Shown here piece after piece: positions 9,640-21,335 of a stretch of 64,000 nt of DNA. The stretch covers positions 990,296 through 1,054,295 of the forward strand of contig VZQC01005922.1 of assembly GCA_009823505.1 (NCBI GenBank). The letters run 5' to 3'. Every line of letters starts with the position of its first letter. Positions within the stretch are counted from its first letter, which is position 1. Source of the stretch: Rhizomys pruinosus. Lineage: Eukaryota > Chordata > Mammalia > Rodentia > Spalacidae. The notes beneath the pieces are model-generated. The model searched no databases. It saw only the letters and a list, made by a program, of their open reading frames with translations, and was not told the origin of the DNA. The position numbers and the translations under genes were made by a program.

Positions 9640-12600
9640 TCTTTTTTTTCCTTCAACCCACTAAGGTCAAGTTAGTATGTGCCATATGTGCATGAGATAA
9701 ACATCCACTGAAGTACAGGATCTTAGTCAGTGCCCATACCCCAAAAAAGAAAATATTCTCCCTCCTCAGTAGTTTGTCTGGTGAGTTTCATGAGTGTGAA
9801 CAGCCGCTCTGTTCCAAAGAAGAATTTCCACAGCACTCTCCTAGCCTCTGGCTACTTATATTCTTTCCCACACTCTTTAAATGCTTCCTGAACCTTGAGG
9901 GCATGGGAGTGTTAGAGATACCCATTTGGGGCTGAGCACATCAGTCTCTTCTCTAGCACTTTTGACTAGTTTACATACCTCTCATTGAACCCACTGCCCA
10001 CTGCAAAAGATTCTCTAAGGTTGAGAGTGGCCCAGTTCTCTGTGTATAAACATAATATTTAGACACACTTTGAGAACATGACCATTATTACCAACAATAC
10101 AATATGCAGGTTTCTAACCCTAAGGCCTATGATGGCCACATGCTTTGATCAGGATTACAGGTATGTAATCCTGACTGGTTCCCTTCTGGGGAACAAGACT
10201 CAAAACCAGTCAGAAAGCAGTTACTCACCCATAATAGTCCATGCTTACTATTGCACCAGTGCTACATCTTGCCTGGAGGTCAGTACTTGTAGATGATACA
10301 GGTCCTATGCTGGGTAAACCATTGATAACAGTCCCTCTAGCAGCCTGCATTGCACCTTCCACCACTAGGAAAGGTGGCCAGTAAGGAAGGGTTTCCCAGT
10401 TTAGTTTGAGATGATTTCTCTGTGTCCTGTACCCAGAGCATGTAGTGTGTCCTCCACAGTAGTCTTACCATGTAGTGGTAGGAAACAAGGGCAATGGTAA
10501 GAGCTCATACTGTTGGAGTCATCTGGCCCTTGAACAACTTGTAGGGAAGTATCCCATGCCTTTCATTGTGTTTCAGTTAATAACACCTGTCTTCTTGATG
10601 ATGCACCATTGTCCCACCCCAACAAAAGAATTCTGTTCAAACGCTTATTTTTTAAGTTGTATTTTGAAAATCAGATTACTAACTGGTGGATTTTCATAAG
10701 GCTTTTTCATAGATCTTTAATTTTGGGTCACCCCACCCCACCATCCCTTACACCCATCCCCTGGCTCCATCCCAACTCAATCCTTGAACCCTTGTATTCC
10801 CCCTGTATTCCCATGTGTTCTACTAGACCTCAAATTCTTTTTGAATTGTGAAATAGTAGGCTTCCCTATGGGTTTCATACGCCTTTCCTTTAAATCACCC
10901 TTGCACGTTGCCCCTTGTTTCCTTTCCTATATTCCTTTCACCCCTCCATGCGCTGCTTACCTGACTTTTTTATTTTACCTATAATCTGCTCCCTCCCATA
11001 ACAACAACCCTCCCTCACCCCCTTTCTAGTTTCCTGGCTTCTACGTGTCTCTGAATTAAGCACGAAAGCAAAAGATTTGAAGCTAGGACCCTTGTATGAG
11101 AGACAGCATGTGATATGTGCCTTTTGGAGCCTCCTGGCTGATCCCACTCAGTATAGTTTTTTTGTAGTCTAACCATTTACCCTGCAAATTTCATTTTTCT
11201 TTCAGCTGAAGCAGTATTCATCATGTTTGTGGATCACATTTTCGTATCCGTCAATTGATGGGGACTTTGAGGTTAATCCATTTCCTAGCAGTTTGTAATA
11301 GAGCTGCCTGCATACGGGTGTGTAGGTTCTCGGTAGTAAGATATAAAGTCTATTAGGGATGCCCAGGGGTGCAGGTGTTCTGTAGTAGGATATAACGTCG
11401 TTTGTTGTGTACCCAGGGGTGCAGGTATCTCTGTAGTAGGATATAAAGTTTCTGTTTGAGAGGTGTGTACCCCAGGGGTGCAGGTGTCCTAGTGATAAAG
11501 TCTGTTGGTGTAGTGCTCCAGGGGTGCAGGTGGTCTCTGGATAGGTGCAGTATGGCAAAGTCTGTTGGGAGGGGGTGGAGGTACGGTGCAGTACTGATGA
11601 AACCGTGAGTGGCCCAGGTGCAGGTGTCTCGGAGTGGATATAAAGTCTGTTGGTGTGTGTCCCAGGGGTGCAGGTTCTCTAGAGGGTATAAAGTGGCGTG
11701 GTTAGGTGGGTGCGCCAGTGGTGCAGGGTGTCTGCTAGATGGATATGAAGTCCTGTTGGGTGTTGACCCAGGGGTGCAGTGTCTCTGTAGTAGGATAAAA
11801 GTCTGTTAGGGGTGTATCCCAGGGGTGCAGGTGTCCTCTTATGGGATATAAAGTCTGTTAGGGTGTGTATGCGCCTAGGGGTGCAGGTGTCTCTAGGGGA
11901 TATAAAGTCTGTTGGTGTGTACCCAGGGGTGGCAGGTGTCTCTGTAGTGGGATATAAGTCGTTGGGTGTAGTACCCAGAGGGTGCAGAGATAGAAAATCC
12001 TCTGTAGTATAGGATATAAGTCTGTTGGGTGATGTTGTATCCCAGAGGGGGCAGGTTTCGTCTAGGATATAAGTCTGTTGAGGTGTAGGCCCAGGGGTGC
12101 AGGTGGTCTCTGTAGTGAGGATATAAAGTCCTGTTGGGTGTGTACCACAGGGGGGCAGTGTCACTGTGTAGTAGGATATAAGCGTGGGACCCAGGTGGTT
12201 CTCTGAAGCTGTAGTGAGCCCAGGGGTGCAGGTGTCGTCTAGTATAGAAGTACCTGTGGGTATGTCCCAGGGGTGCAGGTGTCTCGTGTAGAGATATAAA
12301 GCCTGTTAGGTGTTGACCCAGGGGTGCAGGTGTCTCTAGATATAAAGTCTGTTAGGTGTATGCCCAGGGGTGCAGGTGTCTCTGTATAGTCTTTAGGGTG
12401 ACCATGCAGTCTGAAGGGTAAGCTGTTGGGTGTGTACCCAGGGGTGCAGGTGTCTCTGTAGTAGGACTAAAAGTCTGGTCGGGTGTGTACCCAGGGGTGC
12501 AGGTGTCTCTGTAGTTGGGATATAAAGTCTGTGGGTTGTGTACCCATGTGGGGGCAGGTGTCTCTGTCAGTGGGATATAAAGGCCCTGTTGGGTGTATGC

Positions 12601-13350
12601 CCAGGGGTGCAGGTGTCTCTGTGGTGGACAGTAGTCTTTTGGTGTGACAGGGTTTGTGGGTGCAGGTGTCTCTGTAGTAGGATATACAAGCCTTTGGGCT
12701 GTGTACCCAGGGGTGCAGGTGTCTCTGTGGTGGGATATAAAGTCTGTTGGGGTGTATAGCCACAAGAAGGTGCAAAGTGTCTCTATAGGGGATATAAAGC
12801 ATTTGGGTGTTGTCCAGGGGTGCAATCTCTCGTGGGATTAACGTCTGTTGGGTATATGCCCAGGGTGCTATAGCTATGTCATATGGCATTTTTCTGACAA
12901 TTCCGTCAGACTGATGTTACCAAAAATAAGTAAGTAAAGGAATGCACTAGTCTACATTCCCTCCAATGGAGAAGAGTGTCGCATTTCCACACATCCAATA
13001 CTGGCATTTGTGTGTCATTAATGTATCCCTGATGAGGAACCAATGTGCCTGAATGAGAAATGGGTACATCGTAGTGGTCATGAAATTCCTTTATCATTTG
13101 TTATGTATGGAAAATTTGTATTATATTTTTTATTCTTCATATTTTTGCTCGATATGATATTCTTGTTTGACAGGTGTGGTTCTCTCAGAGCTTGGAATAT
13201 TTCTTTTTAGGACCTTTGGCTTTAAATGTTTCTATGAAAAAAATCAGGGTTGCCTTTATAGATGACTTGACCTTCTACCTTCGTTGCAATACTCTTTCTT
13301 TATTCTGTATATGTTTAAGCTTTAATCTATAGTGGGTTGTAAGAAAGTGG
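9640..13350 (-). mobile_element. Inverted-arm copy of the L1 at 2025-5300
   Basis: It mirrors the L1 3' UTR, ORF2 tail and 52-bp array, with many indels. It is longer than the left copy mainly because the array is longer. Confidence 0.85.
11300..12870 (-). repeat. Inverted-arm copy of the 52-bp array, about 30 irregular units
   Basis: 'caggggtgcagg'-type anchors recur about 30 times, spaced roughly 45-70 bp. The left arm has exactly 20 units at 52 bp. The irregular spacing looks like raw-read noise; the extra copies may reflect the true array length. Confidence 0.8.
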
Positions 13351-14124
13351 TGCTGGTCGGCTCAGGGCTTCCCAGTGTGGGCTGGGATTACAGGTGGTGT
13401 CATACGGTACGCTGACTTAACCAGTTCTTCGTTTTAAGTGAGGCGGTTTGAATGGGGTTGCAGGGGTTTAACCTGATGGTAAAGGGGAAAAAATGAGGGG
13501 GAGGGGGGGGGGGTCGTGGTCGCAACAAGCCATCTTCCAATTACTGGTACCCAGGGTACAAAGTGCATCCGTTATCCCAAATCTGATGCTGAAATTTCTT
13601 TCAGGATAATGGGGTTCGTGCTTTTGCACACTACAGGACTGTGTTTAACATTCTTCTGTTCTCCTTTGACATCCTGTCACATAATGAATACATCTGGCCG
13701 CCAAAGCAGGTGAGCGTAGCCATGCTTACCTTGGCCAATGCCTGAATAATGTGTGCGGGTGGTCTGAAATTTCCTATGCTGATAATGGGTCGCATTATTG
13801 TGGAATTTCAGTCTTAACTCAGATGTATTCTCAACGAAACACCAAGCTTTTTTTTTTTTTTTTTTGCACACTATAAGACACATGCTCTCTAGTCCACTTC
13901 CCTGAGGATTCCTACATTCAACCATGTGAAACCTCCTAAGTATATCTTTACTATCTACATTCTGGGGTCTTGGGGGCATTCCGCACCAGAGTAGCTCATT
14001 AAGCTCTTCCTAGAGCACTGTAGGGCTTCTCCAGCACACGTATCACAGACCCTTCAACATTCTTCACACAAACCAGTTCAAGAGGCCTATAAGCCACATG
14101 ATGGGGTTTAACCACTGTACCGAC

Positions 14125-14300
14125 CCAACTCTTTGGGGGTTTTTTTTTGGGGGGTGCTTTTTTGTGACAGGGTCTCCCTGTAGCCGCTTCCTAGAAACTG
14201 CTGTAGACCAGGCTGGACTTGACTCACCAAAGTTTGCCTGCCTCTGCCTCCTGAGTGCTAGGACTAAGGCATTGCCGCCACCACGCCCCGCTCCACACAA
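14125..14300 (-). mobile_element. Inverted-arm copy of the B1 at 1151-1308
   Basis: This is an antisense B1 in the mirrored position, with homopolymer expansions ('ggggttttttttttgggg'-like). Confidence 0.8.
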
Positions 14301-14775
14301 CTCTTAACGTCTCTGCATTAGTACCTTTCCTGTTGCTCGATGACCAGACACCTATCAGATAGGCAACAAGAGGAGTTACAAGTAGTCAGAGGGTCTAGTC
14401 CATCCTGGCAAGGAAGGCAAAGTATGAGTGACAGACCCGTGGTGGTAGAACTGCTTGGAGAATAGACCCTTAACCAAGGCCTGGATGTAAACCTTCAAAG
14501 GCCTGCTCATAAGAGACCTTTCACCAGCTGGGCTCTGCCTGCTAATGGACTGACTTCCCGGCTTTGTTCCAAAATGGCACACCTGCTGGGGTACAAGTGT
14601 CTAAAAATAACAAGTCTGTGGGGCCATTTCAGATTGAAATGGGGGAAATCCAGGCATGTTGACTAGACCTGTACTGTTCCCACAAAGCTGCCTTCCCTGC
14701 TGCCTTATATGTTACAGCCTAAGGAAACTGCCTGCATGTTGTTTAACAACATTATTTGATTTTCTTTTCTTCCAG

Positions 14776-14941
14776 ATTGTACGGACAGATCTGAAAGAGT
14801 TTAAGGGATTTTTAATTTGGATGGTGCACCCCTTATGGTTATTTTTAACTCTTTCTCGATAAGAAGAGAAGAAATGATGGTCACAGGTTCTGGAAATCTG
14901 GGTACTGGGCCAGTCACTTGGTGGAGAAAGTATCATATCAG
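14776..14941 (+). pseudogene. False copy of UGGT1 exon 521-681
   Basis: It is 166 nt against 161, begins after 'cttccag' and ends 'atcag|gta'. An extra T in 'gagtttaaggg' and damage in the CDSRRE region break the frame. Confidence 0.88.
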
Positions 14942-15443
14942 GTATCTGCAACAAAGGGGTGCTCAACACAACTAGTGTCATCTGGGTTTTCTTTACTTAG
15001 CGTTTGGGAACTGAAAATACTGAGTAGATAATATTATTAGTATGGCTTAGGGGAAAAAATTCTTCATGTCCTGTCTGTCTCTTTTATCCAGAACCCCCTC
15101 CAACAAAAACCTCCTATACCTGTCTACTGTCTGTCCTTCCGAAGTTTAATTCTCACTTAAACAACTGGAATATATATTCTTTGTATATACAAAATATCCC
15201 TGTCTCGATTTACATTGTGTTATGACTCGAGCCCTTTTTTCTACCAGTCTTGCTATAGAGTTTATTCAATATATAAAGACTTATATCCTTGTTTAGTGCA
15301 TATTTGCCTGTAGTATAGATTTTTTCACTATTATAGTGTGTTGCAATGCGTAATCTCTTAATTACATTGTTTTGTCTATTTCAAGCATATTTGTCCTAGA
15401 AGTAGACTTCTTAGGACAGTGTACATATTCATTCATTTCTTTT

Positions 15444-15493
15444 TTTTTTTTTTTTTTTTTTTTTGTTGTCTTTTTGAAGACAGGGTTTTCCCA

Positions 15494-15529
<36 letters not shown>

Positions 15530-15655
15530 GTCCCTTAGGCCCAGCTGTCCCCTGGAACTCACTCTGTTAAACCAGGCTGGCCTGAACTCATAGAATCCAC
15601 CTGCCTCTGCTCCTGAGTGGCTCGGATGAAAGAGGTGCACCACCACGCCCGGGCC
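15444..15655 (-). mobile_element. B1 copy in the inverted arm with a ~33-G run
   Basis: It mirrors the B1 whose tail starts the window. At 15497-15529 a pure G-run replaces the normal B1 word around 'gggtctccctg', which is not a plausible B1 state. Confidence 0.75.
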
Positions 15656-16043
15656 GGCCTTTTTCATTCATTTCTAATGGGCACTCTGGGAACAGTGTAA
15701 TTTGGAAGATGTAGAAAGTGGGAACCCATATAAGAAGTAGCATGTACAAAAATAAATGATGAGCCTTTAATCCCAGAACTCAGGAGAGAGGAACAGGGGG
15801 AAAAATCTTTGTGAATGAGTTCCAGGTCACTAGGGCTCATTTTTAGAGTTGTCGCTAAAAAAAAAAAGAAAAAAAAAGGTATAATATATATATATATTTA
15901 TGAAAAAAAAATCTCCATATATATAAATAAAAATTTTAAAATGAAAATAAAATATATCAAAAATAATGTTTATGGCTTGGTGGTAAAGACCAGTGCTACT
16001 CCTACATATGACTGATGTTTGATTCCCAGCATCCACCTGGGGN

Positions 16044-16080
16044 GTGCTAGGATTAAAGGCGTGCGCCACCATGCCCGGCC
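16044..16080 (-). mobile_element. 3'-side remnant of the bisected B1
   Basis: It starts right after the N with 'gtgctaggattaaaggcgtg' and ends 'gcccggcc'. The 17-bp target-site repeat follows at 16081-16097. Confidence 0.88.
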
Positions 16081-16308
16081 GATTTTTCAGTGCTTTTAAC
16101 CTCAACAACATTAAATAGAGCCAATCACAAGACTGACAGCAGAACTAGCTTATGGCTCAATTGGGCAAAGGGACCTTCAATAATGGGAAATGTGCTTATT
16201 CAACTTACAAAGTTCTCTGAATGAGAGTTAGGGGATTTCCCCTAAATACCTACTCCTAACAGACAGAGGCAAATGTTAGTTATGTTGTACCTTTAAAAGA
16301 ATCACCTC

Positions 16309-16449
16309 TGGGAGGCAGAGGCAGGTGGATCTTTGTGAGTTCAAGGCCAGCCTGGTCTACAGAGTGAGTTCCAGGACAGCTGGGGCTACAGGGAGACCCT
16401 GTCTCGAAAAGACCAAAAAAATAAAAAAATAAATAAAAAATAAAAAAAT
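16309..16449 (+). mobile_element. 5'-truncated B1 SINE
   Basis: It starts at 'tgggaggcagaggcaggtgg' and has an A/T-rich tail. The target repeat 'aaaagaatcacctc' is at 16295-16308 and 16450-16463. Confidence 0.9.
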
Positions 16450-16466
16450 AAAAGAATCACCTCATG

Positions 16467-16790
16467 GGCTGGAGAGATGGCTCAGCAGTTAAGAGCACTG
16501 ACTGCTCTTGGAGAGGACCTGGGTTTGATTCCTAGCACCCACATGGTAGCTAAGAACCATCTTTAGTGCCGGGCGTGGTGGCCCATGCCTTTAATCCCAG
16601 CACTTGGGAAGCAGAGGCAGGCAGATGTCTGTGAGTTCAAGGCCAACCTGGTCTACAGAGTGAGCTCCAGGCCAGCTGGGACTAAAGGGAGACCCTGTCT
16701 CAAAATTACAGCAACAACAACAACAACAACAACAACAACTACTACTACTACTAATAATAATATAAAATTCAAATTAAACTAATTAAAAAA
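16467..16790 (+). mobile_element. Dimeric SINE: B2 5' half fused to B1
   Basis: A tRNA-like B2 head ('ggctggagagatggctcagc') runs to 'aaccatcttta' near 16565 and is joined directly to B1 ('gccgggcgtggtggcccatg'). A (CAA)n/(TAA)n tail follows. One 16-bp repeat, 'aaagaatcacctcatg', flanks the whole unit (16451-16466 and 16791-16806), so it inserted as one element. Confidence 0.88.
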
Positions 16791-16806
16791 AAAGAATCAC
16801 CTCATG

Positions 16807-18005
16807 AACTGACAGTATCAACTATGGTATGATGTTCAAGGGGCTTGGATGCCAAAAAGCTTGATAATGTGACATGTCTAAGAGACATCTGCGTAGCTCA
16901 CCAAGGGTGGATGGAGGCTGGGAAATGAAAGGAGACTCAGGGTCTTATATAGGAACTGTGTGTCTTCTCTTGAGACAGAGATCCTTGAATGACACTAAAA
17001 GTGATGGGGTGGGGAAGGGATGCAGACTAATGTACTTTTCCCCTTGGCTTGTGACCCAGACACAGCTCTTCTGGCAGTACAGTTAACACAGAGATCTGAA
17101 GAAACAAGCAAGTAGAGCTAAAATAAGTTAACACTAGAGGTAATGGTTTCACCATTCTTCAACTACCCCTCTGCCCTGCCACAGTAGCAACAGTGAGGAA
17201 CAAGCAGGTAGATATACAGCATTCCTCAGCCTGCACAGAGCCCTGCAGGGGAGAATCAGGGAAGGGCAAGGGAAACAAGGGAGATAGGCTCAGGATTTCT
17301 GGCTCAGGCATTCAATTAAGAAGTCACCACTCATTTTTTTAGCTCAAATATTTATTGGAATAGAAGGGTTAAAAATTACCAAATGACATTTTAGTTATTT
17401 TCTATACTATATTTATAGTGAAAACTAAAGAAAGATTAGCTTTGGAAATTTGGGCAATTGCTTGCAAGGCAGTCATCTGAGATAAGCTCCCAGACATAGT
17501 GATAAGCTGATCCTGAGAGCCTCTAGTGAGAACCACATCAACTGTGGCTTACTGTGCCTCTAGCTGTATGATTTAGGCAAATTCTCTTCTGCTTTAGGTC
17601 TTACCTTATCAAACAAAGGTGTTCTCATATAAAAACTAACATCCCTCTTGGCTGTAAACCCCTGTGGATCTATAGAAGGTGGCCAAGTACTGTATGGTCT
17701 ATTCTATTTCACTCCCCTAGTTCCTGGGTGAAGCAATATTGAAGGCCAAGTTACCACCACTGTCTATGAGGTGTGTGCACAGGGCATTAAAGGTCCATAG
17801 CCTTGTAATATCACACAGAGGTACTCATTACCTAGCTCATCTTCATTGAGCTGAGTAGATCAAAACAAGTAGAATTACGTGTAGCAAGCTATCCATAGCC
17901 CTAACTGTGCTCATATACATGTAAGTATAAGGGGCAAAACCTTTCTCACGAAATAAGAGTAACTGTAACAAATTCATGGACATATGACCAATAATCAAGA
18001 CTAAC
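16807..18005. other. UGGT1 intron sequence, nothing recognised
   Basis: Unique-looking intron; I see no SINE, ORF or RNA gene that I can support. Confidence 0.6.
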
Positions 18006-18107
18006 CGGAGAAACCTTTCGTAGAGGTGACCAGATGCAACAGAGAAAATATTGATTATGTCATCTTTATCTTGCTTTACTTCCTCAGTCTTCTGTCCTGA
18101 AAAACCC
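18006..18107 (-). CDS. UGGT1: UGGT1 coding exon, linker into GT24 domain (approx. residues 1237-1270)
   Basis: The exon is 102 nt, with acceptor ...cgttacag and donor CG|gttagt. Its first G completes the Trp codon from 18777-18865. It then reads GFSGQKTEEVKQDKDD, IINIFSVASGHLYERFL. The acidic/lysine-rich linker between the beta-sandwich region and the catalytic domain is visible. Confidence 0.96.
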
Positions 18108-18421
18108 CTGTAACGACAGAGGTAGAAACAGAATGACTTACAATGCTGGGTTTTCAAGAGAGGAGAGAGACAGTGTCTGCCCATTCCTGCCCTAGAAGAA
18201 AGACTTGGTGGGAACAGGCACAAAGACACTGGGAAGGGGCACAGGGACAAGGCCACTCCACACAGAGTATCGAGGAGGATGCCCATACCAAGGCACCGTG
18301 TCATTAGGAACAGATGGAACACAGGCTGCTCCAAAGAATGCAATCTGACCAATGGGAAATCAAATGAACAATGACATTTCTCCCATGAGCAGGCCCCACC
18401 CACCAAGAGTGAAGAGGGGAG

Positions 18422-18564
18422 GGATGGGCATGGTGGTGCACGCCTTTAGTCCCAGCACCTGGGAGGCAGATGCAGGGGGATTTCCGAGAGACTGAGGCCA
18501 GCCTGGTATACATAGTGAGTTCCATGCTAGCTGGGGCTACAGGGAGAACCTGTCTCAAAAAAAA
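18422..18564 (+). mobile_element. B1 SINE, diverged
   Basis: 'gggcatggtggtgcacgcct' to 'acctgtctcaaaa'. Confidence 0.85.
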
Positions 18565-18776
18565 GGAATGAAGAGGGGGCAGCAGAAGCAAGCTAGGCAG
18601 AGTAACACTTTCTCTCTTTTAAGTAATCAACTCCAACTGAAAGTGTACAATCTAGCTGCAAGAGGCAAAATGTGAAAAGCCCAGAAAGAACTGCCACACT
18701 CAAAAGGAGGGGTGGGTGGATGGCACTTATCTCTGTTTTCCTTCAAAATGTAACTTGTCTAACGATGCCAATTTAC

Positions 18777-18865
18777 CATTTGAATGAGTCCCAAAATCCA
18801 GATTCGTTCTCATTCATTCCATCACTCAACAAGTCTTCGTTCACCATGTCTGCCTTCTTCTGAAC
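18777..18865 (-). CDS. UGGT1: UGGT1 coding exon (approx. residues 1208-1236)
   Basis: The exon is 89 nt, with acceptor ...attgcag and donor TG|gtaaat. It reads VQKKADMVNEDLLSDGMNEN then ESGFWDSFK plus two bases of Trp. This acidic stretch precedes the glucosyltransferase domain. Confidence 0.95.
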
Positions 18866-19418
18866 CTGCAATTGTATGTGATGGATCTTATTCCTCCTAG
18901 TAGGTCTGATAGCCATAAACCTGACTTGTACCGGAGTACTGTCAAAGGAAATAATCTGCTAATTCTACAGAACCCAACCCAGAGTATCTCAGCATTCAAC
19001 AAAATGTGTTTGTTAGAACACCTACATTAGAGCCTTGAGGGAGGAGCTTGAAATCTTTTAATTAAATGATAATTGTGTTCAGTTTGTACAGTGAGCCAAA
19101 GAACAAATTCAGTTGTGTATAAAACACAATGAGTAAACTCAAATGCATATTTCACCCAGCTAACAGCAACTTCTAGGGAAGAATGGGGCCTGCAGGTGCT
19201 GTGGAAGACAGACATGACAGTCATAGCCTGTGTTTAGGATATACTAACAGAAAGGATCAATCTTCTGTACTGCAGTCGTCTTTGACTTTAGGTTTCATGG
19301 TGTGTAATGATTACTCATTCTACAATATCATTTTACTTTAAGCCACTAAGACCTTCAAAATGCTGAGGAACGACAGCAGTAGAAAACAGTAAACAAAGAC
19401 CACGTTTCTTCCCCCCTG

Positions 19419-19561
19419 GTTTTTGTTTTTCTTGAGACAAGGTCTCATGTCACCCAAGCTGGTCTCAAACTCACTATGCAGTTCAGGCTGGCTTGAACTC
19501 CTGATCTTCCTGCTCCTATCTCCCTAAGTGCTGGAACTAAAGGTGTGTCCCACCATGCCTA
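19419..19561 (-). mobile_element. Old B1 SINE (antisense)
   Basis: 'cttgagacaaggtctcatgt' through 'ccaccatgccta', with many substitutions. Confidence 0.75.
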
Positions 19562-20111
19562 GAAAACCCATCATTTTATTGTTGAATTTTCATTCCAATT
19601 TCTCCCAGTGTTCTGAGATCATCCAAAATGTAGAATCTCTTGGCTGAAGAAAACAAAAAGCTCATCTTCACAAAGACACTTGCCCTTGGGGCAATGTCCT
19701 TAGAACTATTAAACTGCAAACTGAATATTGGGCTGGTTTTAAAATGCAGTGGTCCCCTTCTATCTATCTGTGGGGGAAACAGTCTAAGATCCCCAGAAAC
19801 ATTCAAGATACCTGAAACCTCAGGTAGTACAGAATCCTTGTACACACTATAGTTTTGCTTATACAAACACATCTATGATAAAGCCTAATTTATGAATAAG
19901 ATTCAAAATAACTAAGAGCAAAATGAAATATTATAATAATATATTGGAATAAAGTAATGTGCATGTGCAGTTTCTCAAAAAAACTGGCTGATCAAGGGTG
20001 ACTCAAGCATTAGCATAGGAAGGGCTGCTGTCCATATTGTTACACAACACTGATCCAATGGGGTTATTTACCAACTATAAACAAGTGGCTGCTGCAGTAT
20101 CTCAAACTCAC

Positions 20112-20196
20112 CTTCACTTTAATGATTTTGCTTTTGAAATTATCAAGGATGACAACAACTTCATCTGCATCAGGAGGAGAATCTGTACCATCATGG
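20112..20196 (-). CDS. UGGT1: UGGT1 coding exon (approx. residues 1179-1207)
   Basis: The exon is 85 nt, with acceptor ...tctctaag and donor AAG|gtgagt. The first base completes Ser. It reads HDGTDSPPDADEVVVILDNF then KSKIIKVK. Confidence 0.96.
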
Positions 20197-20233
20197 CTTA
20201 GAGACAAAAATAAGACAGTTATTATAAATCACA

Positions 20234-20348
20234 TGCCTTTAATCCTAGCACTTGGGAGGCAGAGGCAGGCGGATCTTTGTGAGTGAAGGCCAGCCTGGTC
20301 TACAGAGCGAGTTCCAGGACAGCTGGGACTACAGGGAGACCCTGTCTC

Positions 20349-20390
<42 letters not shown>
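20234..20390 (+). mobile_element. B1 SINE with (CA)n tail
   Basis: The B1 lacks its first ~15 bp. The tail at 20352-20390 is a pure CA repeat. The short target repeat 'aaatcaca' is at 20226-20233 and 20391-20398. Confidence 0.85.
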
Positions 20391-20393
<3 letters not shown>

Positions 20394-20660
20394 TCACAAT
20401 GCCAAAAATGCAGTAAATGCTGTATGTGTCCACCAATTTATCAAAAGGAAGCTTTCCAGAAACAGTTGTTTCCTTACAACCTGAAGCTAAGGTACACAGA
20501 AGTATTGATGGAAATTTAGATGAGAAGAGTAACCTGATTTCCTTCATAAATCCTCCTTCAAAATTATCTGCTGAACAGTAACAGGCTCCCACATGTGGCA
20601 GATCTTGAATAACTAGTTCTACCCTTCATGTGGAACAGGTGTGTGGAATATTTACTCTTT

Positions 20661-20780
20661 GCTGAATGTGGTAGCTCATACCTGGAACCTTAGCACGTGG
20701 GAGGTTGAGGCAGGAGTGTCAATGTGAGTTCAAAGACAGCCTAGGCTACAGTGAGAGAGCCTGGTCTCAAAAAACAAACA
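20661..20780 (+). mobile_element. Old B1-like SINE
   Basis: 'gaatgtggtagctcatacct' to 'cctggtctcaaaa', diverged. Confidence 0.65.
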
Positions 20781-21335
20781 ATAATAAAAATCTATTCTTG
20801 CCTTCTAACTGAAGCCACACAATTAGCCAAGCATAGACCCTGGACTTAGTTCAGTGTCTCTGGTATAAAGAACAACAGTCTCTATTGGTTGGCAGATAGA
20901 AGCAGAGGAGAAAAATTTTAAGTAACATATTCCTACTAATCATAATTTCCAGTCACCAAATGTCAAGGTTCATAAAGTCACCAAAATAACACGAAGTCAC
21001 TATATTTGATGTCATTCATTTATATTTGCTCGAACTGTGGGCAAAAGGGGGGCTTTGAGGAGAGAAAACTGAAGTATGGGGAGCACTCTAGAGACAAGGA
21101 ATGTCCACGCACAGAGCACAAGAGACAGGAACCCACCAGGCAGGAAGAGACAAGGCTGTCACAGCCTTGGGGAAGAAGATGGACGAGGGCACACAGAAGA
21201 GAAAATTTAAGAAGCTTGATTACAATTCTGTGAAACCGTATCTGGGAAAAAAAATCTTATCAGCACAGAAGGCTACTATTTATAATAAGGACAGTATTAT
21301 AATATAAATTCTCCTATTTATTAAGAAATTTACAC

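Larger units (their letters stand above)
7266..16042. repeat. Error-rich inverted copy of 1-7265 (fold-back; probable assembly artefact)
   Basis: Read on the opposite strand, this block repeats the order of 1-7265: poly-T/B1, exon, B2, intron, exon, B1, L1 with its 52-bp array, B1, exon and leading poly-A. It continues about 0.6 kb past the window's left edge. Differences from the left arm are mostly indels, homopolymer changes and short scrambled stretches. Examples are ~33 G at 15497-15529 and corruption around 9150-9620. Exons are frame-broken. The centre is at 7265/7266 and the far end is a single N at 16043. The pattern fits a noisy single long read pasted into a gap. Confidence 0.9.

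Noticed and set aside
15372..15593. Poly-glycine/poly-proline ORFs around 15.5 kb
   Set aside because: They come from a ~33-G run that replaces normal B1 sequence in the noisy inverted block.
7266..16042. A biologically real giant palindrome or gene-conversion hairpin
   Set aside because: The arms differ by read-type indels, the block begins and ends inside one B1 and at an N, and removal restores a normal locus.
16467..16565. tRNA genes at B2/ID heads
   Set aside because: They resemble tRNAs only through SINE ancestry (A and B boxes); no cloverleaf with intact acceptor and anticodon arms was seen.
17843..18406. 187-codon minus-strand ORF
   Set aside because: It merely reads through the UGGT1 exon 18006-18107 into both introns; true splice sites bound the exon.
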